Source: Verrucomicrobiaceae bacterium (lineage in GTDB: Bacteria > Verrucomicrobiota > Verrucomicrobiia > Verrucomicrobiales > Akkermansiaceae). Taken from it: a stretch of 64,000 nt of DNA. Shown here piece by piece: positions 1-8,810 of the stretch (positions are counted from its first letter, which is position 1; each line of letters begins with the position of its first letter). The position numbers were made by a program, and so were the translations under genes. The notes under the pieces are model-generated. The model was not told where the DNA came from and made no database searches. It saw only the letters and a program-made list of their open reading frames with translations. The stretch covers positions 124,001-188,000 of the forward strand of contig JAIXQH010000025.1 in the NCBI GenBank assembly GCA_027484055.1, in the 5' to 3' direction.

Positions 1-472
1 CAAAGGCCCCGAGACGACCGTCCGGCTGCGGAGCTGCGATGAAGTCACCGAGCTTGGGAGAGGCCTGCGACCACTTCACCGGAGTCAGTGGCTTCCCGTT
101 TATTTTTAACAGCACGAGGTCTTCATCTTGATAAACGGAAACCAGCTCCACGGCCCGAGTCTCATTTTCACCGGCATCAGCGATGAGGGCCCCCTTCGCC
201 TTGGAAATTTCACTCCACTTACTAAGGATCTGCGAGCCATCACCTACCACGGTGCCGTAGGCGAGTCGGCGACTGCCGGACCACAGCCTCACGGTAGACT
301 TCGACGACTCCCCAAGCACGGGAATGATCGCCTCATTGAAAGCTTGTGTCTGCGCGTCAAGGGCTTGGCGCTCCTCTGGCAAAATGAGCGGCACTTCCTT
401 CTCGGCGAATGTTGAATCCGCACCGAGAAGGGTCAGGGTCAGCAATACGATGGATTTCATAAATGGCTTCAT
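1..472 (-). CDS. HtrA-like protein lacking catalytic His, C-terminus beyond window edge (partial)
   Basis: The reading frame is open from an ATG at 472 to the window edge, giving 157 codons of an unfinished gene. Residues 1-23 are a signal peptide (hydrophobic SIVLLTLTLLG, then TFA), so the product is exported. Residues 58-157 follow the first half of a trypsin-like S1C/HtrA barrel: STVRLW, then GTVVGDGSQIL, then EDLVLLKI, where the catalytic Asp normally lies. Where active members have T-A-x-H-V, this one has SKWSEI (residues 84-89), so the catalytic His is absent. The ATG overlaps the stop of the upstream active protease (TAATG), which points to translational coupling. Family placement is by pattern. 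The Ser region and any PDZ domain lie outside the window, so loss of activity rests on the missing His alone. Confidence 0.75.
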   Translation of the reverse strand, partial: MKPFMKSIVLLTLTLLGADSTFAEKEVPLILPEERQALDAQTQAFNEAIIPVLGESSKSTVRLWSGSRRLAYGTVVGDGSQILSKWSEISKAKGALIADAGENETRAVELVSVYQDEDLVLLKINGKPLTPVKWSQASPKLGDFIAAPQPDGRLGAF

Positions 473-1464
473 TATCTTTCTTGGAAAAGGGCTTCGCGGC
501 GGGCCAGCACGACTTCGACATCAAGTGCTTTCTGATCCCGGAGTAGTCCGAGCTTCACGCGATCTCCCGGTTGGCGTTTCACCAGTACTTGGAGAAGCTT
601 GCCGCCGTCGCGAATTTCACTGCCGTCGAGAGATTGGATGATATCGCCCACTCGGAGGCCAGACGCTGCGGCGGGTGACCGAGGGACCACGCTTTGCACG
701 GGCACACCTTTGATGTTTCGCTGCATCCCCATGCCTATCCCTAAGACGGGCATTTCCGGGTTCGCGAACGGGTTGGTTTGCAGCTCCCCCCACATTTCTC
801 CGGCTTGGATGCGATCCCAGTCTTCTTTGAGACCGTCGATGCCCGCGTGATTATTGTTCAAAAGCGAACTCCCGATGGATGAGTTAATCCCCACGATTTT
901 TCCCTCTAAATCAAACACCGGCCCACCCGAGTCACCGCCGATGAGGGTGCAGTTCGTGGTGAAAAAATTTCCTGGACCTCTCGACACCACGTGACCGAAA
1001 CGGACCGGCGGCGTGCGCGCGGCATCGAACCCAGCAGAATGCCCGAGGGCGACCACCCAATCCCCTGCGGCGAGTGGCTTGGAGGATCCCATCGGAGCAA
1101 ACGGCCAAGTGCCCTTGTCGATGATTTGTACCATCGCGATATCTTTCGAAAAATTGGCCCCCAGCACTTTCCCCCGCACCTGCTCACCATCCGGGAAAAC
1201 CACTTCGACTTCCTCCGCCCCTTGCACCACGTGGGCCGCCGTTAAGATCAGTCCGCTCGCCGTGGTGATGACGCCAGAACCCGAGGAGCCCGTGCGCGAA
1301 GAAAGCAGCGCTACGGTGGCTGGCATCACGTTTTGTGACACCGTCTTCACCTTCGCCTCTAGGTTGATGATGTCTTTTAAGTCGCGCACCGGCGGAGCTG
1401 CGTGGACGAGCACAGGCATAGAAACACCAAGGCTAAGAAGCAGAATGCAGGATTTCACGTTCAT
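472..1464 (-). CDS. HtrA/DegP-like secreted serine protease with C-terminal PDZ domain
   Basis: The 330-residue product starts at the ATG at 1464, because that start yields a good signal peptide (MNVKSCILLLSLGVSMPVLVHA). Longer readings add only charged, non-signal sequence. The trypsin-like domain carries His78 (ILTAAHVV), Asp108 (SKDIAMV) and Ser179 (IGGDSGGP), an intact triad. A PDZ domain covers about residues 239-325 (SPAAASGLRVGDIIQSLDG). One PDZ domain and 330 residues resemble DegS or short DegQ-like proteases. The likely role is periplasmic quality control or regulated proteolysis. Its stop overlaps the start of a second, His-less HtrA-like gene, so the two are probably co-translated. 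Family is certain; substrate is not known. Confidence 0.9.
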   Translation of the reverse strand: MNVKSCILLLSLGVSMPVLVHAAPPVRDLKDIINLEAKVKTVSQNVMPATVALLSSRTGSSGSGVITTASGLILTAAHVVQGAEEVEVVFPDGEQVRGKVLGANFSKDIAMVQIIDKGTWPFAPMGSSKPLAAGDWVVALGHSAGFDAARTPPVRFGHVVSRGPGNFFTTNCTLIGGDSGGPVFDLEGKIVGINSSIGSSLLNNNHAGIDGLKEDWDRIQAGEMWGELQTNPFANPEMPVLGIGMGMQRNIKGVPVQSVVPRSPAAASGLRVGDIIQSLDGSEIRDGGKLLQVLVKRQPGDRVKLGLLRDQKALDVEVVLARREALFQER

Positions 1465-1561
1465 GGTTTCGTCGGTAAGAGCGGCACCCATCACCGAGTT
1501 CGTCTGTCGCAATAAACAAGATTGGAACCTCAGCTTGGAAGAGCTTATCCTGCACCCGCCG

Positions 1562-3877
1562 ATGCCAAAACGCAACCCGCCAGACACCAACAGCCCACAA
1601 CGACCTGGGGTCTCCTCTGGGCCCAGCCCGCTGTCCTTATTGATCTTTTGGCCATTTCACCTCTTCAATTTTTTCACAAGGGGGCTTCACCCGTTCTTCC
1701 AATTTCTCACTCGCGCGGCTGGGTATCCCTTCGTCGCTGGACTCTATGGTCTCGTTTTCATCGCCATCATCTACGGACTCCGCGCCCAAAAATACGATTT
1801 GTCCAAAATCCAAGCCATGCCGGAACGCTCGATCATCCATGACCGCCTCGGCGAGGAAATCGGTCGCATCCATGGTGAAAAGCGCTCACTAGTCCCCCTT
1901 CAGCAAGTCTCGGAAAACTTCCGCAAGGCCATTCTCGCCCGCGAAGACGAACGATTTTACCACCATGGAGCCGTTGACCCCATCGGTATTGCCCGTGCGT
2001 TTTTGAAAAATCTCAGCGGAAAAAAGGAAGGTGCCTCCACCCTCACCCAGCAACTCGCCTCCGACATCTTCCAGCTCAAACGCGGAGAATCCCCCGGTGA
2101 CACCCCGCGCCAGATCGACCGCAAGTTCCTCGAAATCGCCATCGGCTTCCGGCTAGAATCCAAGCTCACCAAAGACCAAATCCTGGAAGCCTACATCAAC
2201 CAAATCAACTGGGGCCGTCAAATCAAAGGCATCGGCGAGGCCTCGCGCATCTATTTCGAAAAACACCCGTCCGAGCTCACCCTCTCCCAAGCCGCGCTCC
2301 TCGCCGGCATCGTCCGTGGCCCAGACTCCTTTAACCCCTTCCGCTCCATGGAAGCCGCCACCCGCGAGCGCGGCACCACCCTCAACCGCATGGTCACCGC
2401 TGGCGTCATCACCCAAACTGAGGCGGATGCGGCCAAGGCGGAACCCATCGAAGTCCGCCCGAAATGGCGCCGTGAAACCGAAGAATCCTACGCCATGGAC
2501 GCCATCCGTCACGATCTCGAAGTCATTCTCGAAAAAGAAAACATCGAGCTCGGCGGCCTAAACATCACCACCACCATCGACCTCCGCATCCAGCAGAAAG
2601 GCGAAGAAGCACTCGACAAAAAACTCCGTGAAGTCGAGCGCATCTCCGGCTACCCACACCAGACCCGCACCGCATGGCGGGAAATCCCCCAAGAAAACCG
2701 CAAAGAGCCCGAATACATCCAAGGTGCCGCCGTCGTCATTGAGAACCGCACCGGCGCCGTGCTCGCCGTCATCGGCGGACGTGACGCCGACGAGTCACGC
2801 TTCAACCGCGCCATCCAAGCCCGCCGCCAGATCGGCTCCATTTTCAAGCCCTTCGTTTATCTCGCCGCCTTCGACCAAGGACTGCGGCCCGACACTCAAC
2901 TCAGCGACGGCCCGATCCAGAGCGGAGAAATCAAAGGTGGCGGCACCTGGCGGCCCCAGAACTCGGATGGTAAATTCGGCGGCATGGAACCCGTCTCCTA
3001 CGGCCTCATTCGCTCCCGGAATACCATGTCCGTCCGAGTCGGGAACTACGCCGGCATCCCCCGCGTCAAGGAAGTCTCCCGCATGTCTGGCTTCACCACT
3101 CCCATGCCGGAAAACCCCGCGTCCTTCCTCGGCTCCTGGGAAGCCTCACCATGGGAAGTCGCCACCGCCTACACCATTTTCCCCAATGACGGCATCCGCT
3201 ACCGCCCCTTCCTCATCTCGGAAATTAAAGACCGCGACGGGAACGTCCTCTACAGCACCCCCCAACTCCCCTACCCCGCCGCGAAAGGTGGCTCTGCTTG
3301 GTCCATCTCCCGCATTCTGACCGAAGTCACCACCAGCGGCACCGCCGCCTCCGTCTCCCGCCTCGGCTTCGACAAGCCCTGTGGCGGAAAAACCGGCACC
3401 ACCAACGAATTCAAAGACGCTTGGTTCTCCGGCTACACCTCCACCCTCACCTGCGCCGTTTGGGTCGGCTTCGACACCCCAAAAAAAACTCTCCAAGGCG
3501 GCTACGGTGCCGCCCTCTCCCTCCCCGTCTGGGTCGATATCATGAAGACCGCCGATCGCCTCGGCTACAAAGCCGGCCAGCTCAACACCAAAGTCAAACT
3601 CACCGACGTCGAACTCTGCCGCCTCTCCGGGAAACGCGCCACCGCTGGCTGCCGTGAAGCCGCCACCGCCTACCTCGACCAAGTCCCCGCCGACACCGCC
3701 CTTCCCCTCAATGACCTCTGCCCACTCCACCCAGCCCGCGCCCAACCCGTGGACGAGGCAAGTCTTACTTCCGAAAGCCCCCCCCTGAAAGCACTCCCCG
3801 TCCAGGAGGCCCCGGCCCCTCGCGCCATCCCCGTCGAAGACACCGACATCCCACTCCGCGCCATTCCCGTCGAATGA
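1562..3877 (+). CDS. Bifunctional penicillin-binding protein, class A (PBP1A-like)
   Basis: The product is a 771-residue peptidoglycan glycosyltransferase/transpeptidase. The ATG at 1562 is chosen because upstream in-frame sequence is antisense to the protease gene. A cytoplasmic N-terminus is followed by a membrane anchor (about residues 50-75), then a GT51 domain with catalytic Glu128 (AREDERFYHHGAVD) and EGASTLTQQLA. The penicillin-binding domain has all three motifs: S426-I-F-K429, S485-R-N487 and K610-T-G612 (GGKTGTTNEFKDAWFSG). The last 50 or so residues are a Pro-rich tail with three (K/R)A(I/L)PV units. It polymerises glycan strands from lipid II and cross-links stems. A second GT51 gene begins 9 bp after its stop, so the two are one transcription unit. 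Confidence 0.93.
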   Translation: MPKRNPPDTNSPQRPGVSSGPSPLSLLIFWPFHLFNFFTRGLHPFFQFLTRAAGYPFVAGLYGLVFIAIIYGLRAQKYDLSKIQAMPERSIIHDRLGEEIGRIHGEKRSLVPLQQVSENFRKAILAREDERFYHHGAVDPIGIARAFLKNLSGKKEGASTLTQQLASDIFQLKRGESPGDTPRQIDRKFLEIAIGFRLESKLTKDQILEAYINQINWGRQIKGIGEASRIYFEKHPSELTLSQAALLAGIVRGPDSFNPFRSMEAATRERGTTLNRMVTAGVITQTEADAAKAEPIEVRPKWRRETEESYAMDAIRHDLEVILEKENIELGGLNITTTIDLRIQQKGEEALDKKLREVERISGYPHQTRTAWREIPQENRKEPEYIQGAAVVIENRTGAVLAVIGGRDADESRFNRAIQARRQIGSIFKPFVYLAAFDQGLRPDTQLSDGPIQSGEIKGGGTWRPQNSDGKFGGMEPVSYGLIRSRNTMSVRVGNYAGIPRVKEVSRMSGFTTPMPENPASFLGSWEASPWEVATAYTIFPNDGIRYRPFLISEIKDRDGNVLYSTPQLPYPAAKGGSAWSISRILTEVTTSGTAASVSRLGFDKPCGGKTGTTNEFKDAWFSGYTSTLTCAVWVGFDTPKKTLQGGYGAALSLPVWVDIMKTADRLGYKAGQLNTKVKLTDVELCRLSGKRATAGCREAATAYLDQVPADTALPLNDLCPLHPARAQPVDEASLTSESPPLKALPVQEAPAPRAIPVEDTDIPLRAIPVE

Positions 3878-3886
3878 TCTCTTGAA

Positions 3887-5596
3887 ATGTCCACCTGGCG
3901 TCCCATTCCCCCGACTCCTCTCTGGCAGCGCTGCCTCCCAAGCTGGCTCCACACCCCGGTCATTGTTCTTTTCCAACTCAGCCTCCTCGGCGCCGCCATC
4001 CTCCTCGGCATCCTCTTTTTCTACTTCACCCTCGCCATGCGCTACGACATGGCAGAAGTCGCCAAGCTCCCCTCCGGCACCACTTTCTACGATCGTAAGG
4101 GCATCATCATCGACGCTCCCGGCAGCTCGGGCCGCCAACTTGTCACTCGCCAAGACATCCCAGATTTCCTCGTGAAATCCCTCCGCGCCCGCGAAGACGC
4201 CCGCTTTTTCGACCACGGCGGCGTGGACATCCGCGGTCTACTCCGCGCCACCCTCCGCAATCTCAAGGATCGCGACTTCACCCAAGGAGCCTCCACCGTG
4301 ACCATGCAGCTGGCCCGGAATAGCTTCCAAATCCGCGAAAAATCCCTCCACCGCAAGTTCCTAGAAATCGCCATCACTCTCCGCGTCGAGGCAAACTACT
4401 CGAAAGACGAAATCCTCACCCATTACCTCAACCGCATCTACTTCGGCGCCGGCGCCTACGGCATCGAACAAGCCGCACGCACCTATTTTGGTAAAAGCAC
4501 CCGTGCCCTTAGCGATGGCGAATGCGCCCTCATCGTCGGCATCATTCGCGGCCCCCACATTTTCTCCCCGATTCGGAATCTACCCGCCGCCCTCGAACAA
4601 CGCGACCAGACACTCGCCCGCCTCATCACCATGGGCCTCATCGACAAGTCCCGCCGCGACGCAATCGCCGCCGAACCCGTCAAACTCGTCAGCGAAGAAC
4701 AACGGGAAACCCAGACCTCCTACGCCCTCCAAGCCATCGACCGGGAATTCAAACACATCCTCGAAGACCAAGACATCCAGCTCGGTGGCCTCCAAGTCCG
4801 CACCACTCTCGACACCGCTTGGCAAACTCGCCTCGAAGTCGAACTCACCCGTGCCGTCGAAGACCTCGAACGCGAAAAATCATGGCCACACCCCAAGCCC
4901 GCCAGCCACATCGCCGGCGGCCAAACCACCTACCTGCAATACGCCGCTGTCACCACCGAGCTGAACACCGGAGCCATCCTCGCCCTCATCGGCGGTAGAA
5001 ATTTCAGCGACTCCCGCCTCGACCGCTCCCTCTCCCGGCGCGACCTCGGCTCCGCCTTCGAACCCTTCGTCGCCGCCGCCGCTGCCGAACGCGGTAAACT
5101 CGTCCTTCCCGGTAAACCCATCCAAACAGGCCGCCAAATCGGCCCCTCAGAAGTCGAGCGCATCGCCAAGCGCTGCGGCATCGCCGGGCCATTTTTAGAC
5201 ACCGAAGATCTCTTCCGAGGAGCCGTCGCCGCCACCCCGCGCGAAATGTCCACCGGACTCGCCATCCTTGGAAATAAAGGAAAACGTAGCAAACCGTACC
5301 TCGTCAGCGAAATCCGCGATCCTAAAGGCGAGCTCATTTACTCCGCCAAGCCGCAGCTCCTCCCCGCCATCAGCGCCGCCGCCGCCATGGATGCCACCAG
5401 CGTACTCCAAAAATCATCCGGTACCCGCTGCTTCACCGGAGCCACCGGTTCCGAGCGGGACGCATGGACCCTCCGCCTCGGCCCCAGCGGTGCCACCGCC
5501 ATCTGGCTCGGCTTCGACCAACCCACCGCCATCGCCCGCGAACCTCGCCTCAAATCCCTGCTCGACGAATTCGTCGAGCGCTTGGGAAATCGCTAA
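3887..5596 (+). CDS. GT51 peptidoglycan glycosyltransferase with degenerate transpeptidase domain
   Basis: This 569-residue protein is a shorter relative of the preceding PBP. It has a membrane segment (about residues 25-50) and a convincing GT51 domain with catalytic Glu103 (REDARFFDHGGVD) and QGASTVTMQLARN. The transpeptidase half aligns but is broken. The active-site block GSIFKP of the neighbour reads GSAFEP here, so the SxxK lysine is Glu392 (codon 5060-5062). The stretch with the SxN motif is deleted, and KTG is replaced by FTGATGSERDAW. The domain still ends with the conserved WLGFD. It should therefore polymerise glycan but not bind penicillin. The frame is intact, so this looks like a retained pseudo-enzyme domain and not recent decay. 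Confidence 0.88.
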   Translation: MSTWRPIPPTPLWQRCLPSWLHTPVIVLFQLSLLGAAILLGILFFYFTLAMRYDMAEVAKLPSGTTFYDRKGIIIDAPGSSGRQLVTRQDIPDFLVKSLRAREDARFFDHGGVDIRGLLRATLRNLKDRDFTQGASTVTMQLARNSFQIREKSLHRKFLEIAITLRVEANYSKDEILTHYLNRIYFGAGAYGIEQAARTYFGKSTRALSDGECALIVGIIRGPHIFSPIRNLPAALEQRDQTLARLITMGLIDKSRRDAIAAEPVKLVSEEQRETQTSYALQAIDREFKHILEDQDIQLGGLQVRTTLDTAWQTRLEVELTRAVEDLEREKSWPHPKPASHIAGGQTTYLQYAAVTTELNTGAILALIGGRNFSDSRLDRSLSRRDLGSAFEPFVAAAAAERGKLVLPGKPIQTGRQIGPSEVERIAKRCGIAGPFLDTEDLFRGAVAATPREMSTGLAILGNKGKRSKPYLVSEIRDPKGELIYSAKPQLLPAISAAAAMDATSVLQKSSGTRCFTGATGSERDAWTLRLGPSGATAIWLGFDQPTAIAREPRLKSLLDEFVERLGNR

Positions 5597-5832
5597 ATCC
5601 TAGAGGGGAATTTCGAAGTCAGCCTCAGAGATTTTTACTTCTGACGACTCTCTAGCGCATGCATTCGTTAGGTGAAACGAGCATGAATCTCCGCTTCTCA
5701 CTCCTCCGAATTCCCAGCCCAGCCTGCCCAAGCTGCAACCGGCTTTTTAGATTGCACTCTGCGATCCGACTCAGCAGCGTATTTCACTGATTTAGGAAAT
5801 TCTAATCATTTTAGCCGCCTCCTCAGATCTCT

Positions 5833-6780
5833 ATGAAAACAACGATCCATCTATCCGCTGGCCTCGCGCTTGCGATACTCTCCCACCCCTGCCTGCTAGC
5901 AGAAGAAACCAGCCCGGAAATCGCTGGCCTCCAACAGGCGGCGTCCGATTTCATCACCGCCTACAATAGCAAGGATGCCGCTGCCATCGCCGCGCTGTTC
6001 TTGGAAAACGGCGAGATCACCAATCTCTCTGGCGATAGCACCACCACCGGCCGCGCGGACATCAAGGCTCATTACGAAGAAATTTTCTCTGGCAAGGACG
6101 TGCCCGAAGCAGCGGTGGAAGTGGCATCCGTCCGGCTCGTCACGCCAGATCTAGCAATCGAGGACGGCACCTTCCATCTGGATCCTCCCGGTGAGGACTC
6201 GTCGGTCCGCTCCGTGACTTACACCGCAGTTTTGCAGAAAGAAAAAGGCGGTTCGTGGAAAATCGCCAGCACCCGGGATCTTAAAGACGTCTCCGACACC
6301 AGTGGCCAGCTCGCCGATCTCGCCGCCAGCCTCAAGGGCGACTGGACCTGCCAGAAGAGCGGCATGCGCATGGACTTCGCCTTCGGGTGGGACGATACCG
6401 GGAAATTCCTCATCGGCGAAATGCTCACCACCACCGATGATGCCGAACCGCAGACCGCCACCATCCGCATCGGCTGGGACGGCGCACGCAAGACCATCAC
6501 CTGGTGGACCTTCGATAGCGGCGGCGGTTTCTCCAAAGGCGATTGGACGCCCGATGACACCGGATGGATCATTCGCACCGAGGGCAGCAGCGCCAACGGC
6601 GAGGCAACCAGCGCGAACCAACATCTCGCGTTCGATGGCAAGGACACCATCCTCTGGAATTCAAAGGACCGTCTCGTGGATGGAGAAAAACTTCCCAATG
6701 TAGAAATGCGCGTCGTCCGCCAAGCTCCCGAGCCGGAGCCTGAGGTATCAGCCGCCGCAGATGAACCCGCAGCCCAATAA
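5833..6780 (+). CDS. Secreted SnoaL/NTF2-like domain protein
   Basis: The 315-residue product has a signal peptide (MKTTIHLSAGLALAILSHPCLLA). Residues 30-150 look like the SnoaL/DUF4440 cone fold seen in SgcJ/EcaC-type proteins: a helix with DFITAYNSKDAAAIAALF, then ENGEI, GRADIKAHYEEIF and a closing strand pair ending in WKIASTRD. The second half (about 160-300) is beta-rich with several Trp residues (GDWTCQKSG, ITWWTFDSGGGF) and no family I recognise. The tail is Pro/Glu/Ala-rich. These folds either bind small ligands or act as enzymes, and nothing here decides the substrate. The next gene starts 22 bp downstream, so they probably share a transcript. A weak imperfect inverted repeat lies in the 236-bp upstream gap. 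Confidence 0.7.
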   Translation: MKTTIHLSAGLALAILSHPCLLAEETSPEIAGLQQAASDFITAYNSKDAAAIAALFLENGEITNLSGDSTTTGRADIKAHYEEIFSGKDVPEAAVEVASVRLVTPDLAIEDGTFHLDPPGEDSSVRSVTYTAVLQKEKGGSWKIASTRDLKDVSDTSGQLADLAASLKGDWTCQKSGMRMDFAFGWDDTGKFLIGEMLTTTDDAEPQTATIRIGWDGARKTITWWTFDSGGGFSKGDWTPDDTGWIIRTEGSSANGEATSANQHLAFDGKDTILWNSKDRLVDGEKLPNVEMRVVRQAPEPEPEVSAAADEPAAQ

Positions 6781-6802
6781 GCCATCGCAAACCCACGACA
6801 TC

Positions 6803-8749
6803 ATGAAAATCATCACTTCATTCCTCACTCTCCTCTTCGGGCTCAGCATCGTCAGCGCACAAGCCGAAGCGCGCGGCGACGACAAACGTGGCAGTAGTGG
6901 CGGCGGCAAATCCGCAGTTCCGCGCAGCAGCGCCTACGCGGACAAACGCAGTCCCATGACTGGTTCAAAAATCGAGCGCCCTGCTGCCAAACCTGCGCCG
7001 CAACCCGCTGCCCGACCCACCCCCAAGCCTTCACCACAACCGGCTACCCGGCCCACCAAGCCGGAAGCAAAACCCGCTTACCGCCCCGAGGCGAAACCCG
7101 CGCCGATGCCACCCTTGCAACGCCCGTCCGTCGAGCGCCCCACGACCCAGCCCGCTTATGTGGGACGACCTAATCGCCCAGAAGCAAAGCCCGCCCCCAC
7201 CAGACCAGACCGCGAACGCCCGGAAAGCCTGCCCGCGCTAACAAGACCCGGCGGCTACGAACGTCCGGAAAGCAAACCGATGCCACGTCCGGATCGACCC
7301 AACACCAACACCCGGCCGTCCACCCTGCCGGGCATGGTCACCTATCCGAACCACACCGGAAATAATACACTCAACCGTCCAAACGTGGGCAACGGGAGTG
7401 GCAATAACGTCAATAATGGCAATATCAAGATCGGCAACACCTACGTCACCAACGTCAACCAGAACCGCAAGAACACCAACCTCAACCGCCCTGCCACCCT
7501 ACCAGCGAATCGCCGGAACTGGGACAATAACAACTGGGGCGGAAATCGTGGCGTTTGGGGGAACAACAATGTTAACATCAACATCAACAACAATTTCAGC
7601 AATAACCACAACTACTCCTACCGCCCGAACTACTGGGGCGCGCGGCCTTGGTGGGGTGCTAGCACCTGCCACACTTGGCACTACGGGCATTGGAACTACG
7701 GCTATAGTAGCCACTACTACCACAGCCACTATTACTACCATGACGACAACTTCGCATCCGGCTTCATGTGGGGCATCGCCGTCTGGAGTCTTGGAAACAT
7801 GATCTATGACATGGGCTACCAGTCCTACCGGAATCCCTATCCCGCGCCGCCGGTCCAAGCCTACAGCTCAAAAACCACGATCAACTACACCCAGCCGGTT
7901 TCCGTAACCGCTGCGGCGAATCCTCCGGGCAATGAAGTGGCCACCGAGCTTGCCGAAACGAAATCCGCCGCCGCCACTCAAGCCTCGCGCACCGCATTCA
8001 AATCCGGCGACTATGTTTCCGCGCTCAAATCTGCCGATGAGGCGATCGCCTACGCTCCGGGAGATGTCACGCTGCACGAATACCGCGCTCTTGTGCTTTT
8101 CGCCCTAGGCCGCTACTCGGATGCCGCCGGTGTGCTCAATCCGGTGCTCGCCTCGGGTCCCGGTTGGGGCTGGGACACGATGGTGGGTTTCTATGATTCC
8201 TCCGCCACCTACACCACCCAGCTACGCAAACTGGAAGGCTATGTGAAAGGACGGAAGGACGCCGCCGACGGGCATTTCCTACTAGGTTACCATTACCTCG
8301 TCTGTGGCTATCTGGACAAGGCTTACGACCAGTTCGACGCCACCACAAAATTGCAACCAGCCGACTCCATTTCACGCCAGCTCCGCGATCTAACGAAAAG
8401 CTCGCTGCCAGATGCCGGCGGCGACGCAGCTCCCGCCGAGGAAGCCCCCGCACCGCCGCTGATTCCTAGCGAAAAACTCATCGGCACCTGGGTCAGCGAC
8501 CGCGGTCCGGACGGCAAGGTCACCTTCAAGATGGAGGAAAATGGCGACTACACATGGAACTACGTCAACGGCAGCGACACCAAAGAACTGAAAGGCACCT
8601 ATGGACTCAATGACAAGGGCCTGCTGGTCCTCACTTCCGACGACTCGCAGATGGTTTCCTCTGTCACGCTCGAGGGTGACAGCAAGCTGAAATTCGTGCT
8701 CGTCGGCGCGCCTGACGGTGATCCCGGGCTCGACTTCACGAAGGGCTGA
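6803..8749 (+). CDS. Secreted modular protein: Pro-rich, Asn-rich, His/Tyr-rich, TPR-like and lipocalin-like parts
   Basis: This 648-residue exported protein starts at the ATG at 6803, which gives the signal peptide MKIITSFLTLLFGLSIVSAQA. Residues 45-180 are a low-complexity Pro/Lys/Arg region with repeated KPAP and ERPES-type units. Residues 185-275 are Asn-rich (NVNININ, NNNWGGN). Residues 280-320 are rich in Trp, His and Tyr (SHYYHSHYYYHDDN). Residues 390-540 form helix pairs typical of TPRs (FKSGDYVSALKSADEAIAYAPGD). The C-terminal 90 residues look like a small beta-barrel (LIGTWVSDRGPDGKVTF, DYTWNYVNG). The His/Tyr block could bind metal or the cell wall, but that is inference. I do not recognise the whole protein. 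Confidence 0.75.
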   Translation: MKIITSFLTLLFGLSIVSAQAEARGDDKRGSSGGGKSAVPRSSAYADKRSPMTGSKIERPAAKPAPQPAARPTPKPSPQPATRPTKPEAKPAYRPEAKPAPMPPLQRPSVERPTTQPAYVGRPNRPEAKPAPTRPDRERPESLPALTRPGGYERPESKPMPRPDRPNTNTRPSTLPGMVTYPNHTGNNTLNRPNVGNGSGNNVNNGNIKIGNTYVTNVNQNRKNTNLNRPATLPANRRNWDNNNWGGNRGVWGNNNVNININNNFSNNHNYSYRPNYWGARPWWGASTCHTWHYGHWNYGYSSHYYHSHYYYHDDNFASGFMWGIAVWSLGNMIYDMGYQSYRNPYPAPPVQAYSSKTTINYTQPVSVTAAANPPGNEVATELAETKSAAATQASRTAFKSGDYVSALKSADEAIAYAPGDVTLHEYRALVLFALGRYSDAAGVLNPVLASGPGWGWDTMVGFYDSSATYTTQLRKLEGYVKGRKDAADGHFLLGYHYLVCGYLDKAYDQFDATTKLQPADSISRQLRDLTKSSLPDAGGDAAPAEEAPAPPLIPSEKLIGTWVSDRGPDGKVTFKMEENGDYTWNYVNGSDTKELKGTYGLNDKGLLVLTSDDSQMVSSVTLEGDSKLKFVLVGAPDGDPGLDFTKG

Positions 8750-8761
8750 GCCAATGGTCCA

Positions 8762-8794
8762 AGCCCGGAACCGAGCATCGGCTCCGGGCTTTTC
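8762..8794 (+). terminator. Rho-independent terminator
   Basis: An 8-bp perfect stem (AGCCCGGA at 8762-8769 with TCCGGGCT at 8783-8790) is extended inward by CCGA/TCGG and capped by GCA. TTTT follows at once. It lies 12 bp after the stop of the 6803-8749 gene and ends 16 bp before the next start, so the downstream operon needs its own promoter or read-through. Confidence 0.9.
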
Positions 8795-8810
8795 ACGTTT
8801 CCAAGATTCT

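Noticed and set aside
1013..1561. Long in-frame extension upstream of the PBP gene
   Set aside because: It is antisense to the HtrA-like protease gene and has no protein-like character; the PBP starts at 1562.
3146..4216. 356-codon minus-strand frame across the two PBP genes
   Set aside because: Shadow of the coding strand: Gly/Glu/Val-rich, no domain, and fully opposite two clear genes.
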